Part shown: piece after piece, positions 8,561-16,876 of the stretch
Numbering within the stretch: position 1 is the first letter of the stretch
How the letters are laid out: every line of letters begins with the position of its first letter
Origin: Paenibacillus sp. CC-CFT747
GTDB taxonomy: Bacteria; Bacillota; Bacilli; Paenibacillales; NBRC-103111
Assembly (NCBI GenBank): GCA_030323305.1
Contig: CP106741.1
Coordinates: forward strand, 1,452,001-1,516,000
Length of the DNA: 64,000 bases
Direction: 5' to 3'
Notes under the pieces: model-generated
What the model saw: the letters and a program-made list of their open reading frames with translations, nothing else
Told to the model about the DNA's origin: nothing
The model's database searches: none
Translations under genes and position numbers: made by a program

Positions 8561-8589
8561 AGTATATCATTGTCGAAAATCGTCGTCAA
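8561..8589 (-). promoter_or_regulatory. SigA-type promoter of the sulfur operon
   Basis: On the minus strand TTGACG (8589-8584) and TATACT (8566-8561) are separated by exactly 17 bases. Predicted transcription starts near 8554, giving a leader of about 150 bases before the first start codon at 8404. Confidence 0.7.
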
Positions 8590-8647
8590 CTGTATCCCGT
8601 TGTTTGGCCAACCGCTCACCTGGGGAAGCCCCATAAGGTGGATCGGC

Positions 8648-8678
8648 AAAAAACCCATTCCGGCCTGCGGAATGGGTT
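8648..8678 (-). terminator. terminator after the PNPOx-like gene
   Basis: AACCCATTCC and GGAATGGGTT form a perfect 10-bp stem with an 11-base loop, followed on the minus strand by more T. It starts 12 bases after the stop codon at 8690 and insulates the sulfur operon promoter. Confidence 0.8.
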
Positions 8679-8689
8679 TGGCTTACCGT

Positions 8690-9196
8690 CTATTCGGTTT
8701 TTTCCTGCTCCAGGTCCAAGGTTCGGTTGACCTCCGAATTAGAAGGGTCGCGGCCCGTCAGCTTGGCAAGCATACGTTTCATCAGTTTGGTTTTATTCCC
8801 GGTCTCCCAATACTCGGCCGCTTCGGCCTCCACCCGGATCAAAACCAGATTGGGATCGTCGCTGGTCGTGTCCAGAAAAGCAGCATAGGCCGGATTCCAG
8901 TATTCCTTGATTTTCCCACGGTCCTCCACCAGCTCCGCCTTCCCGCGGATCGATACATAGGACTTGCCCACATAGGAGACGTTGACGTTGGGGTTATCCC
9001 GCAGCTCCAGAAATTTATCCGTGTCCTTCATCGTCAGGAACCACAGGTCGCCGTCGAACTCGACTTCCTGGGTCTTCATAGGACGCGACACCAGCCCTTC
9101 CGGGGTCACGGTGGTGAGCATGGCCGTTTCGATGCCTTTGATTAAGTCCCGAACTTTCTCCAAAGCTTCCTGGTAATCCGTGTTCGGATTCGACAA
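8690..9196 (-). CDS. pyridoxamine 5'-phosphate oxidase family protein (general stress protein 26-like)
   Basis: A 168-residue split-barrel flavin-binding protein of the general stress protein 26 type: IETAMLTTVTPEGLVSRPM, DGDLWFLTMKDTDKFLELRDNPNVNVSYV and the C-terminal LVLIRVEAEAAEYWE are typical. Such proteins bind FMN or FAD; the physiological substrate is not known. The start codon is TTG at 9196, with AAGGGTG eight bases upstream. It is a single gene with its own terminator. Confidence 0.85.
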   Translation of the reverse strand: MSNPNTDYQEALEKVRDLIKGIETAMLTTVTPEGLVSRPMKTQEVEFDGDLWFLTMKDTDKFLELRDNPNVNVSYVGKSYVSIRGKAELVEDRGKIKEYWNPAYAAFLDTTSDDPNLVLIRVEAEAAEYWETGNKTKLMKRMLAKLTGRDPSNSEVNRTLDLEQEKTE

Positions 9197-9388
9197 GGTT
9201 CTTCACCCTTTCGCTTCATGATCGCAGAACGTTCATCCTTGTTTATACCCGGAAAGAGGAAAACTTAATCATCCGGCTGGTTCAGCACCCCTCCGACACT
9301 TGGGTCTGCCGGCCATCCAGCGTAGACTCTACGGAGCGTGGATGGTATTCCTTGTTCCAACGGATACAATATAACCGAGGTGGACGAT

Positions 9389-9733
9389 ATGGATACGCAA
9401 AGAAAGAAACAACTGCTTGAGGAGTATAAACACAGACGGCCCGAAAAGGGAGTGATTTCTTACCGATGCCTGGCAACCAATGAGTCTTTCCTAGGAATTT
9501 CAAAAGATACGAAGGCCGATTTTAATAGTACCAGCGCCAAACTGGCCGCCAACTATCATCCGAACAAGAGGCTCCAAGAACTATGGACCCATTATGGCAG
9601 GGGAGGCTTTGAGCTTTCCGTAGTGAAGACTCTTAAATACGACAACCCCGCCGTGGACCATACCGCCGAACTGGAAGCGATGCGTGAGCAATGCCTGGCG
9701 CAGGATAAGCAAGCAAGGAGGATTTGGAGATGA
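9389..9733 (+). CDS. GIY-YIG-like small protein
   Basis: A 114-residue protein. KGVISYRCLATNESFLGIS resembles the GIY-YIG core (two beta strands), followed by a helix with RLQELWTHYG and a strand FELSVVKTLKY, which is the order of the GIY-YIG nuclease fold. The catalytic Arg and Glu of active nucleases are not clearly placed, so activity is uncertain. ATG 9389 has GGTGG upstream. It opens a four-gene operon: its stop overlaps the next start (ATGA), and the MoxR/VWA gene and the HTH-desulfoferrodoxin gene follow. Confidence 0.7.
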   Translation: MDTQRKKQLLEEYKHRRPEKGVISYRCLATNESFLGISKDTKADFNSTSAKLAANYHPNKRLQELWTHYGRGGFELSVVKTLKYDNPAVDHTAELEAMREQCLAQDKQARRIWR

Positions 9734-10191
9734 ACAAGGGTATCGTCATGACGGCCGATCAGTATGACCGGATAGATGGAAATAACGCTAAGTCTACCAT
9801 CAAACGGTTGACGCTGGGCACCCCGACTTTGGAAATCAACAAGAATAGGAAGATGGCAGCACAAATCTGGAAAGAGACAGCGGACGGCGAATTAGAAATC
9901 AGCACGGAACTGCCCATTCATCAAGTGCTTGATCTAATGATTTTTCTAAGCCGCACCCTGCTGTATTTTCGCGAAGCCTATCGGCTGCCCCTGTTATACG
10001 ACCCCGAGAAACCGACGGTAGAGCGGATTGGAATTCAGGGCGGTGTTCTGCCGGTCGCTGTCTGTACCGAAAATCCTACTATCAACGAAGACATTCAGAA
10101 GGTTTCCCAGGCATTAAACGATTTGGGCGAACTGACCGGGGAACGGCTGCGTGTGCTGGCCCGAATACTGGAAGAAATGGAGTATGGTTAA
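9730..10191 (+). CDS. uncharacterised protein of the MoxR/VWA operon
   Basis: A 153-residue soluble protein, Leu- and Glu-rich with predicted helices around LDLMIFLSRTLLYFREAYRLPLLYD and at the C-terminus. I recognise it only as a family that occurs beside GIY-YIG-like and MoxR-type genes in Firmicutes (annotated as a domain of unknown function, I believe DUF6530, from memory). The ATG at 9730 has AGGAGG eight bases upstream and overlaps the previous stop; one base separates its stop from the AAA gene. Tight spacing indicates joint function. Confidence 0.6.
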   Translation: MNKGIVMTADQYDRIDGNNAKSTIKRLTLGTPTLEINKNRKMAAQIWKETADGELEISTELPIHQVLDLMIFLSRTLLYFREAYRLPLLYDPEKPTVERIGIQGGVLPVAVCTENPTINEDIQKVSQALNDLGELTGERLRVLARILEEMEYG

Positions 10192-10192
10192 G

Positions 10193-12228
10193 ATGAATAA
10201 TCAATGGCTACTGTCCCCTGCCAGACAGTTGACGGAAGAGGAAAAATCCCTTGTCTGGCAAAAGCCTGTTACCCACATCGAGAGTGACGCGGAGCGCCGC
10301 ATTTGTACAGAGGTTTATCGGAATTGGACACGCGGCCAAATGAAAATCACCAATATCCTTCTGGAGGGAGATGCCGGTTCCGGCAAGACCCAGCTTGCCA
10401 AAGCTCTCTCCGCTGACTTCGGACTGCCCTATACCAAGGTGACCTGTTTTGCGGATATGGATAAATCCGACGTCTTGGGTTCTATCCTGCCGGTGCTGCC
10501 AGAGGATAACAACGAAACCGAAGGCGTATCGTACAACTATTATCCATCAGAAATTGTGCGAGCTTATGAGAACGGGTGGCTGCTGGAAATTCAGGAGCCT
10601 ACCGTCATCCGTGATGCGGCAGTGCTCATGTCACTTAACTCGGCGTTGGAGCCGGACGGGAGCATCAACCTGCCTACCCGGATTGTCCATCGTCATCCCG
10701 ATTTTATCGCGGTCATCACCACAAACCGCGGCTACAACGGCTGCCGCCCGCTTAACGAGGCTTTGCGTGACCGGGTACAGCACAGTGAGAAAATGGACTT
10801 GCCCGCTATTGAGGTTATGATGGAGCGGGCAGCGGCTGCCACCGGCTGTACGGATGAAGGTTTGCTGCTGACTTTTGCCCGAGCCATCGTCTTGCTGGAT
10901 CAAACCGCAAAGGCAAACGCCATAAAGGGTGTAGCGGGTATGCGCTCCTATTTTTTCTGGGTGGACGCTGTCCTTCAGGGCTCGAAGACGGTGGAGGCGC
11001 TGTATCACAAGGTCATTTATAAAATCACCACTGATCCCGAAAAATCGATATTCTGGAACAAGCCTTATCCAAGCAGGGGATGCTGTCAGCGCTGGAAGAG
11101 ATCCCCGAACGGCGAGGGAAAACCAACGGCCAGATAATGGAAATCCACACAGAGGGAACTATGGAAACAGAGGTCTCCAGCACGGGGCCGGACGACATCC
11201 CGGCGGTGGCCTTGCGGAAGTCAGCCGACAGCGAGGGCCATTCCGCTAAGCAAGCGGATAACGCCGCCGATACGGAAAGCTCAGATAACGGCGCGGACGG
11301 TGAGCCCCTGTACCACGAGCTGCAACAAACGACCAGTGAGGAGTCTGAACAGCAAAAACGGGATTTCCGGAAGCATCTGAACCAACAAACACGGGAAATG
11401 GTGAAGGGCTCTTCCCATGAGAAAGTAAATTTGATTGTTCACCGACCGGAAGCAACGCCTGCCCATCAGCGTGAATATCATCAGATGGCGTCGGCGTTGA
11501 TGCCCGTCATCCGGGAGCTGGTGCGAAAAACGCTTCCGCTTTTGGAGCACGAAGTATCCACAGAGTTTGCCAAGTCCCGTGTTTATGGAACGAGATTCCA
11601 TGCAGAAAAGCTGGCCACTCCTGATTTTCACCACTTTTCCCAGAAAAGCCCGCCGGATGAAGAGCCTTCTCTTGCGGTCGCCCTTAGAATTGACGAATCC
11701 GCCTCTATGAGTGCCTTTGGGCGGTTGGATGCTGCCAAGCAGGCGGCTGTCGCCGTTTATGAATTTTGTGAAAGCTGCAAAATTCCCCTGCTGATTTACG
11801 GGGATACGGCAGACCGCTCGGCTTTGGAGCGGATGTCTCTCTACTCTTATATTGACTTCGAGTACCCCTCACCGAACGATAAGTACAGCCTTATGGCGAT
11901 TCAGGGACATAGCAACAACCGGGATGGCATGGCCCTGCGCATCCTGGCGGAAAAGCTGATGAAAACGCCCCATAAGACGAAACTGCTCATCAGCATCAGC
12001 GACGGTCAGCCAAAAGCTATGCCGGACTATACCGGCGAGGCCGCCATAGCGGATATGAAAAACGTGATACAGGAATTTAGCCGCAAAGGCGTCTTATTTC
12101 TTGCTGCTGCCATTGGGCAGGATAAAGAGACCATTTGTGATATTTACGGACAGGGACGCTTTTTGGACATCACCGATTTACGGCAGCTTCCGGTACGTCT
12201 GGTTCAAATCATTGCTAACTATTTATAG
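10193..12228 (+). CDS. MoxR-type AAA ATPase fused to a CobT-like VWA domain, frameshifted
   Basis: The first 300 residues are a MoxR/dynein-type AAA ATPase: Walker A EGDAGSGKTQLAKAL, Walker B region GWLLEIQEPT, sensor-1 ITTNRG and the arginine finger region LRDRVQH. The second part has an acidic linker and a VWA domain of CobT type with a MIDAS-like RIDESASMSAFGR and LLISISDGQP. Between them the frame breaks at the A run 11040-11044; one added A gives EKIDILEQALSKQGMLSAL and a continuous protein of about 678 residues. Alternatively two genes with a start near 11080, but no ribosome site is seen there. Such pairs act as chaperone-like remodelling machines. Confidence 0.8.
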
Positions 12229-12264
12229 CCATGATAAGGTCTTGGCATCCTGGAGGTGATGAAT

Positions 12265-12858
12265 ATGGATTGCGCCAAGGTGGGGCGTTTAATTTTTCAA
12301 CTACGGAAAGAAAAGGAGCTGACCCAACAGCAGGTTGCGGATTTGCTAAATATCAGCAACAAGACCGTATCCAAATGGGAGTGTGGTTTGGGCTGCCCCG
12401 ATGTTACGCTTTGGTCTGAGCTCTCGGCCGTGCTGGGTGCAGACATTCAAAAAATGCCGGAGGGAAAACTGGATCCGAATCTACCGGATGTGGGAAAGAT
12501 TGATAAAACCCAATTCTATGTATGCCCTGCCTGCGGAAACATTCTGACGAGTACAGGGAACGCCTCCCTTTCCTGCTGCGGTCGAAAGCTGCAGCCGTTA
12601 AAGCCATTACCTCACCCAACAGTTGAAATTACAGTCGAAGAAATGGACATGGATTACTATATTTCCATCCGGCATGATATGAAGAAAACCCACTATATCG
12701 CATTTGTGGCGTATGTGCTTGATGACCGAGTACTCCTAACCCGCTTATACCCTGAACAAAGTGCAGAAGTCCGTATTCCCATGATGAAAACCGACGGTGA
12801 CTTATATTTGTATTGTACCGAGCACGGTTTGCAAAAATATACGGATCTTTTTAGCTAA
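12265..12858 (+). CDS. HTH regulator fused to a desulfoferrodoxin-like redox part
   Basis: About 197 residues in three parts. Residues 1-62 are an XRE-type helix-turn-helix (LTQQQVADLLNISNKTVSKWE). Then FYVCPACGN and SCCGRKLQ reproduce the C-x2-C ... C-C pattern of a desulforedoxin iron centre. The last 95 residues follow a superoxide reductase domain: LPHP, SIRHDM, KTHYI, YCTEHG supply the three-to-four His and one Cys that bind the catalytic iron in desulfoferrodoxin. ATG 12265 lies eight bases after GGAGG. The gene ends the operon, 36 bases after the VWA part. A regulator that senses superoxide, oxygen or iron is the natural inference. Confidence 0.75.
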   Translation: MDCAKVGRLIFQLRKEKELTQQQVADLLNISNKTVSKWECGLGCPDVTLWSELSAVLGADIQKMPEGKLDPNLPDVGKIDKTQFYVCPACGNILTSTGNASLSCCGRKLQPLKPLPHPTVEITVEEMDMDYYISIRHDMKKTHYIAFVAYVLDDRVLLTRLYPEQSAEVRIPMMKTDGDLYLYCTEHGLQKYTDLFS

Positions 12859-12884
12859 TCAGTATGGCCGGAATGGCTAAACTA

Positions 12885-13571
12885 CTATTTGCTGGCAGAG
12901 ACACGGAATCCTTTTGCTAGAAGCCACACGGCAAGAATCATTTCATTAGCGGCGACCGGAACCGCCAAAAGGCCTCCCCAAGTGGATAGCTGCTCGATCA
13001 CTCCGAACATGACCAGTAGGGCACAAAGAACAACAAGGGCAGACCCTGTCATACCCAGGATAGGGATGAACCTCGGGACGAGTCCCGATCTATAGAAGAT
13101 GTAGCTGTACATTATCGTATTCATGCCCAGAAAGAAGTTGGGGCCAAGCAAAAAGGTCCAGTCATGAAGGGCTTTCAGCAAGGTGCCCGAGGCTTGAAAG
13201 GCGGCGGGATCCGGTGCTCCCGCTGCTGTATATTCCCGGCTTAAGCTCAATAGAGCCAAGACGCTGACGATCCCAACCGTAATCACAACCGCCTCCATAA
13301 ACCGGAAGCAAAGATGCCAAAGAGCAATCGTTTCATTGTATTTTCTTAAGAGGGGAAACATGGTGGTGGCCGTTCCTACCGCGGAAACGACAAGAAGTAA
13401 CTCCATAAGCGCCCCAAGCACCACCTCGTTGGAGTGGGCGGAACCTTGAATCAAGTAATCCGGACCGTTTAGCAGGGGGTCGTATAAAATCAGGCCGACT
13501 ACCGCGGAAACCGCCGCTAAGATAAACAAGACACCTACTATTTTGGAAGCTGCTCTGGTTGAGAAATTCAT
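12885..13571 (-). CDS. DUF4386-type membrane protein
   Basis: A 228-residue integral membrane protein with six or more hydrophobic segments, starting MNFSTRAASKIVGVLFILAA. It resembles the DUF4386 family of Firmicutes. No catalytic motif is visible and no function is known to me. The ATG at 13571 has GAGAGG upstream and follows the corrected stop of the XRE gene by four bases, so the two form an operon with the third gene at 13804-14250. An apparent fusion of the XRE and membrane parts is only an effect of the frameshift in the XRE gene. Confidence 0.8.
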   Translation of the reverse strand: MNFSTRAASKIVGVLFILAAVSAVVGLILYDPLLNGPDYLIQGSAHSNEVVLGALMELLLVVSAVGTATTMFPLLRKYNETIALWHLCFRFMEAVVITVGIVSVLALLSLSREYTAAGAPDPAAFQASGTLLKALHDWTFLLGPNFFLGMNTIMYSYIFYRSGLVPRFIPILGMTGSALVVLCALLVMFGVIEQLSTWGGLLAVPVAANEMILAVWLLAKGFRVSASK

Positions 13572-13575
13572 TCCA

Positions 13576-13802
13576 TTACCTCTCCTCTCGGTTCTCCCCA
13601 TAGTAAAACACCTCTTCCAGCGGCACATCAAAGGCTTGCGCAATACGAAAAGCCAGTTCCAGAGACGGGGAGTAGTTCCCTTTTCCAATGCTACAATGGT
13701 TTGCCGGGTTACCCCCGCCTTGTCAGCCAGCTGCTGCTGCGTCATTTCGTTGTGGTTAAAGCGCAATTTCCTGATGTGATTGCCGACAAGATTTTTGCCC
13801 AT
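13576..13802 (-). CDS. XRE family regulator (YozG-type, short), frameshifted
   Basis: A short HTH protein: IRKLRFNHNEMTQQQLADKAGVTRQTIVALEKG is a canonical XRE helix-turn-helix. After LEKG the open frame turns into nonsense; adding one G gives NYSPSLELAFRIAQAFDVPLEEVFYY and a stop at 13576, the standard ending of this group of about 70-75 residue regulators. It lies between two membrane protein genes and probably represses this operon from the repeated site upstream. Confidence 0.85.
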
Positions 13803-13803
13803 G

Positions 13804-14250
13804 TTAGACTCCTCTCCGGTAATGGTAAAGTTTCGTAAACGAGCCGGTTACATCCGAAAGGAAACCCGCAGAAATCAGGATCAGAAACATCACCTGCGAT
13901 GGCTGATTAATGGTCAAGGACCCCATAGCAAGAAGAAAGCCAAGGACAAACACGAAAAACGAATTTCGGAATGCTTTCAATTCAATAAGCCGGTCCAGCT
14001 CATCCTGAAAGGCCGGTTCCTTTTCCCCGGTCGATAGCCGGAACACGATGTTAAAGACAATGCTGATTACGATATGCGCAAGGATGGAAACCAACGTCAG
14101 AACCAGGACAAACGAGCCCCAATAACGAAAGGCTTCTGCCGGCTCCAAAGCTTCTCCGGGATATTGGGTATACCGGTACGCACAATAAGATCCAAAGATG
14201 AGAAAGGCGCTGATCAACGTGACGATGCTTTTCTTTTCCTGATAAGTCAT
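13804..14250 (-). CDS. small membrane protein of an XRE operon
   Basis: A 148-residue protein with four hydrophobic segments in two pairs (about 10-30, 45-68, 95-115 and 118-140) and a charged middle loop. Proteins of this form are often found directly before short XRE regulators in Bacillales and Clostridia; I do not recognise a function. The start ATG 14250 has an AGGGA site. It is first in the operon; the stop precedes the XRE start by only a few bases. Confidence 0.7.
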   Translation of the reverse strand: MTYQEKKSIVTLISAFLIFGSYCAYRYTQYPGEALEPAEAFRYWGSFVLVLTLVSILAHIVISIVFNIVFRLSTGEKEPAFQDELDRLIELKAFRNSFFVFVLGFLLAMGSLTINQPSQVMFLILISAGFLSDVTGSFTKLYHYRRGV

Positions 14251-14271
14251 TCCCTGCACCCACCTGTCCAC

Positions 14272-14332
14272 TATTCTTTACACCATGTCATTCAATATGT
14301 ACATAATGTAATATATTCTTTACATGATGTCA
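14272..14332 (-). promoter_or_regulatory. promoter with two 19-bp direct repeats, probable XRE operator
   Basis: On the minus strand TTGACA (14332-14327 region) is followed after 17 bases by TACATT, a SigA-type promoter for the membrane/XRE operon. Two near-identical 19-bp copies (14272-14290 and 14314-14332, 17 of 19 bases the same, both containing TGTAAAGAATA on the minus strand) are spaced 42 bp, four helical turns, and an 11-bp palindrome TACATAATGTA lies between. This fits cooperative binding by a dimeric regulator. Confidence 0.55.
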
Positions 14333-14418
14333 ATCTTATTTTACAACCCAAACCAGACTCCTATTAGGTACGTCTCTCTCTTTTTACGCTGGCTGCAAGC
14401 GACGGCTTTACAAAGGAA

Positions 14419-14448
14419 AACGGACCATCCATAAGGGGATGGCCCGTT
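14419..14448 (-). terminator. terminator after the acetyltransferase gene
   Basis: AACGG-CCATCC pairs with GGATGG-CCGTT around a short loop, with T-rich sequence following on the minus strand and also on the plus strand. It lies 17 bases after the corrected stop codon at 14465. Confidence 0.65.
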
Positions 14449-14464
14449 TCTTCCTATGGTAAGG

Positions 14465-15387
14465 TTATTTTAGCTCATAATAATCCATCGTCGAGGTCTC
14501 CACGAAGCCGCAGGATTGATAAAGCCCGAGGGCGTTCGCGTTCTCCACGGCCACTTGCAGCATAATCCCCCTGCGTCCGCTTCCTTCAACTTATCGATCG
14601 CCTTCAGGAGAATCGCTCTTCCATATCCCTTGCCACGATGCCCGGGCAGAACACCCAGACCATAGATGCCCCCTATACCGGGGGACCGCTGGATATGGAC
14701 TTTCCCGATGACCTGCTGGTCAGCTTCTGCCAGATAGATGGTCATGCCCCTCTTCTCTTCCTCCTCAGGCAGGATCATCCCTTCCGTTGGATCGCTTGTC
14801 TCCTCTTCCCCCGGCTGGTCGCCAAAGTATATCGCATTCTGCCGGTGAATTTCCCGCGCATCGGCATTCGTCGCCTTCCGAAAGATAAGGCTCTCTAAGT
14901 CATGGGGTATCTCCGGCCGATTCCCCCGAAGATACATCTCATGCTCCGAATGATGGTACCTTGCTCCGGTTCCTTGAATGAACGCTTGCCCGGCTTCTGA
15001 CTTCCGATCGCTTAAGAGAAGCATACCTTTGGAAGATCGGCGCTTCCCCTCTTCTATAGCCAACCTGCTTAATGTCCCAAATACGCCTTGGCGCCTGTAT
15101 TCCGGGTGCACCATGCCATTCACTTCGAGCGGTGTATCGGCGCCGCCAAAATCACAAATTCCCATATAGCCAATCAGCTCCTGCTCATCGAAGTACAGGA
15201 ATTCATTGATTTGGCGGATCCCTGCGCCGTCTGCCCGGGAATATACGGCCAGCTTGTAGTCCAGCTCGAGCTTCAGCGTCGTTTGATCTTCGCGAATGCA
15301 CCGTTCCTGAAGTCGGTTAATCAAGTCATAGTCTTCTTGGCCGATTCCCTCTCTGAGCTTCAACCACGGGTTACGGATCGTCTTCAT
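14465..15387 (-). CDS. GNAT family N-acetyltransferase with two acetyltransferase halves, frameshifted
   Basis: About 307 residues when corrected. The N-terminal half has GNAT features (VNGMVHPEYRRQGVFGTLSRLAIEEGKRR); the C-terminal half has a better acetyl-CoA loop (GLGVLPGHRGKGYGRAILLKAI). Near the end the frame breaks at the C run 14567-14571; the next frame supplies IMLQVAVENANALGLYQSCGF, the last strands of a GNAT fold, and the stop at 14465. Substrate unknown. The ATG at 15387 begins MKTIRNPWLKLREG. A terminator follows. Confidence 0.85.
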
Positions 15388-15442
15388 GTGACACCCCTTC
15401 TCCAAAAAAATGCAGAACGGCGATGATCCCACGCTGCTCTGC

Positions 15443-16312
15443 TTAAGTTAACTTACGGCCGTGCGCGTTTCCGCCCTTACTCCTCCCCGTGGCCACAGGG
15501 TTGTCCTGGAAGCTCACCCAATCGCTCCAACTGCCCGCGTACAGCTTCACCTTGGGAAAGCCGGCCTGCTGCAGCGCAAGTATGTTCGGGCAGGCCGTCA
15601 CGCCGGAGCCGCAGTACACGACGATCTCCTTATCGGACGGGAGATCGCGGAAGCGCTCCTTCATGGCCTCGGCGTCCTTCCAGCGGCCGTTCTCGTCCAG
15701 GGCGTCTTTCCAGAAGCGGTTGACCGCTCCCGGGATATGCCCGGCCACCGGATCGATCGCTTCCTCCAGCCCCTGGTAGCGGCGGGCTTCCCGGGAGTCG
15801 ATCAGCACCCGGTCCGAGCGGCCCAGCCCGGCTTTAACTTCCTCGACGCCTACCACCATCTCGTTATGTACATGAGGAACGAATGCGCGGCCTTCCGGCT
15901 GCGGGACCTCCTGCGTCACCGGATAGCCTTCCGCCTTCCAGGCGGAGTAACCACCGTCCATGAGATAGACCTGCTCATGGCCCAGGTAGCGCAGAAGCCA
16001 CCAGAACCGCGAAGCCATCGCCCCGCCTTGGTCGTCATACGCGATCACCGTCGTCCCCGGTCCGATCCCCGCTTCGCCCAGCTTACGGGACAGTTCTCCC
16101 GTGTCCGGCAGAGGGTGCCTTCCCCCGTGCTCGCCGATCGGGGCCGACAAATCCTCCTCCAGATGAAAATACACCGCTCCGGGCAGATGCCCTTCCCGGT
16201 AAGCTTGACGGCCGGATTCCCCGTGGCCGAGAGCGAACCGGCAGTCGGCGATCATCATATCCGCCTTCCCCAGGTTCTCCTTCACCCAATCCATGCTCAC
16301 GACAGATGACAT
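15443..16312 (-). CDS. thiosulfate/3-mercaptopyruvate sulfurtransferase (rhodanese)
   Basis: An intact 289-residue tandem rhodanese, close paralog of the one at 2574-3421. It starts MSSVVSMDWVKENLG at 16312 with GAGGGAG upstream (a longer frame has no site). The N-terminal domain has HLPGAVYFHLEEDLS and GGHRHPL-like GGRHPLPDT; the C-terminal catalytic loop is CGSGVTAC. Thr in place of Ser in the loop distinguishes it from the paralog (CGSGLSAC). It follows an acetyltransferase gene by 19 bases, so it may be co-transcribed with that gene and the glycosyltransferase. Confidence 0.9.
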   Translation of the reverse strand: MSSVVSMDWVKENLGKADMMIADCRFALGHGESGRQAYREGHLPGAVYFHLEEDLSAPIGEHGGRHPLPDTGELSRKLGEAGIGPGTTVIAYDDQGGAMASRFWWLLRYLGHEQVYLMDGGYSAWKAEGYPVTQEVPQPEGRAFVPHVHNEMVVGVEEVKAGLGRSDRVLIDSREARRYQGLEEAIDPVAGHIPGAVNRFWKDALDENGRWKDAEAMKERFRDLPSDKEIVVYCGSGVTACPNILALQQAGFPKVKLYAGSWSDWVSFQDNPVATGRSKGGNAHGRKLT

Positions 16313-16331
16313 GTCCACACGCTCCCTCTTC

Positions 16332-16790
16332 TTATAGTTCGATCGAGTAGCTGAGCCAATCCCCGCGGGTTCCGCCCATCTTGGCATAGAAGCGCTGCGC
16401 TCGCTCATTGTCGGGGGCCGTTTCCCAGCTCATGGCCGCGTAGCCGTTTTCCCTCGCATAAGCGGTACAAGCTTCGAACAAAGCCGCCGCCGCGCCGGTT
16501 CCCCGGCTCTTCTCGACGACGTACAGGTCGTTCAAGATAACGACGGGGCGGGCCCGAAGCGTACTGTAGGTAAAATACAGGGTAGCGAAGCCCGACAGCA
16601 AGCCGTCTTCTTCCGCCACCCATTGGATGCCCTGCTTTCCGTCTAGAAGCACCCGCATCAGCTCCTCGAGCCGCTCCTTCGGAGGCTCGGGGCAGCCATA
16701 GAAATCCGTAATATATTCGCGCATCAGCCCGCCGAGCGGGACCAGGTCCACGGCCTGCGCCTTTCTTACCACTACATCCGGCAGGTCCAT
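16332..16790 (-). CDS. GNAT family N-acetyltransferase
   Basis: A 152-residue single GNAT domain: VVVRKAQAVDLVPLGGLMREYI at the start, VVILNDLYVVEKSRGTGAAAALFEACTAYARENG as the acetyl-CoA-binding motif A, and SWETAPDNERAQRFYAKMGG as motif B. Start ATG 16790 has AGAGGGAGGG upstream. Substrate not evident. It lies between the glycosyltransferase and the second rhodanese on the same strand. Confidence 0.9.
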   Translation of the reverse strand: MDLPDVVVRKAQAVDLVPLGGLMREYITDFYGCPEPPKERLEELMRVLLDGKQGIQWVAEEDGLLSGFATLYFTYSTLRARPVVILNDLYVVEKSRGTGAAAALFEACTAYARENGYAAMSWETAPDNERAQRFYAKMGGTRGDWLSYSIEL

Positions 16791-16876
16791 CCCTCCCTCT
16801 CTTCTTGTCCTGGATTCCTCCTCATTATAGGACATAGAGAGGCTTTCGGCGAGACCTTCGCCCCTGATCCGGAAGG

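Noticed and set aside
10151-10192. Earlier start for the AAA/VWA gene
   Set aside because: It would overlap the previous gene by 41 bases and add MCWPEYWKKWSMVK, which is out of family; ATG 10193 begins MNNQWLLSP as expected.
12885-13802. Apparent single protein with XRE head and DUF4386 membrane body
   Set aside because: The join is nonsense sequence caused by one lost G in the XRE gene; each part has its own proper start or stop when corrected.
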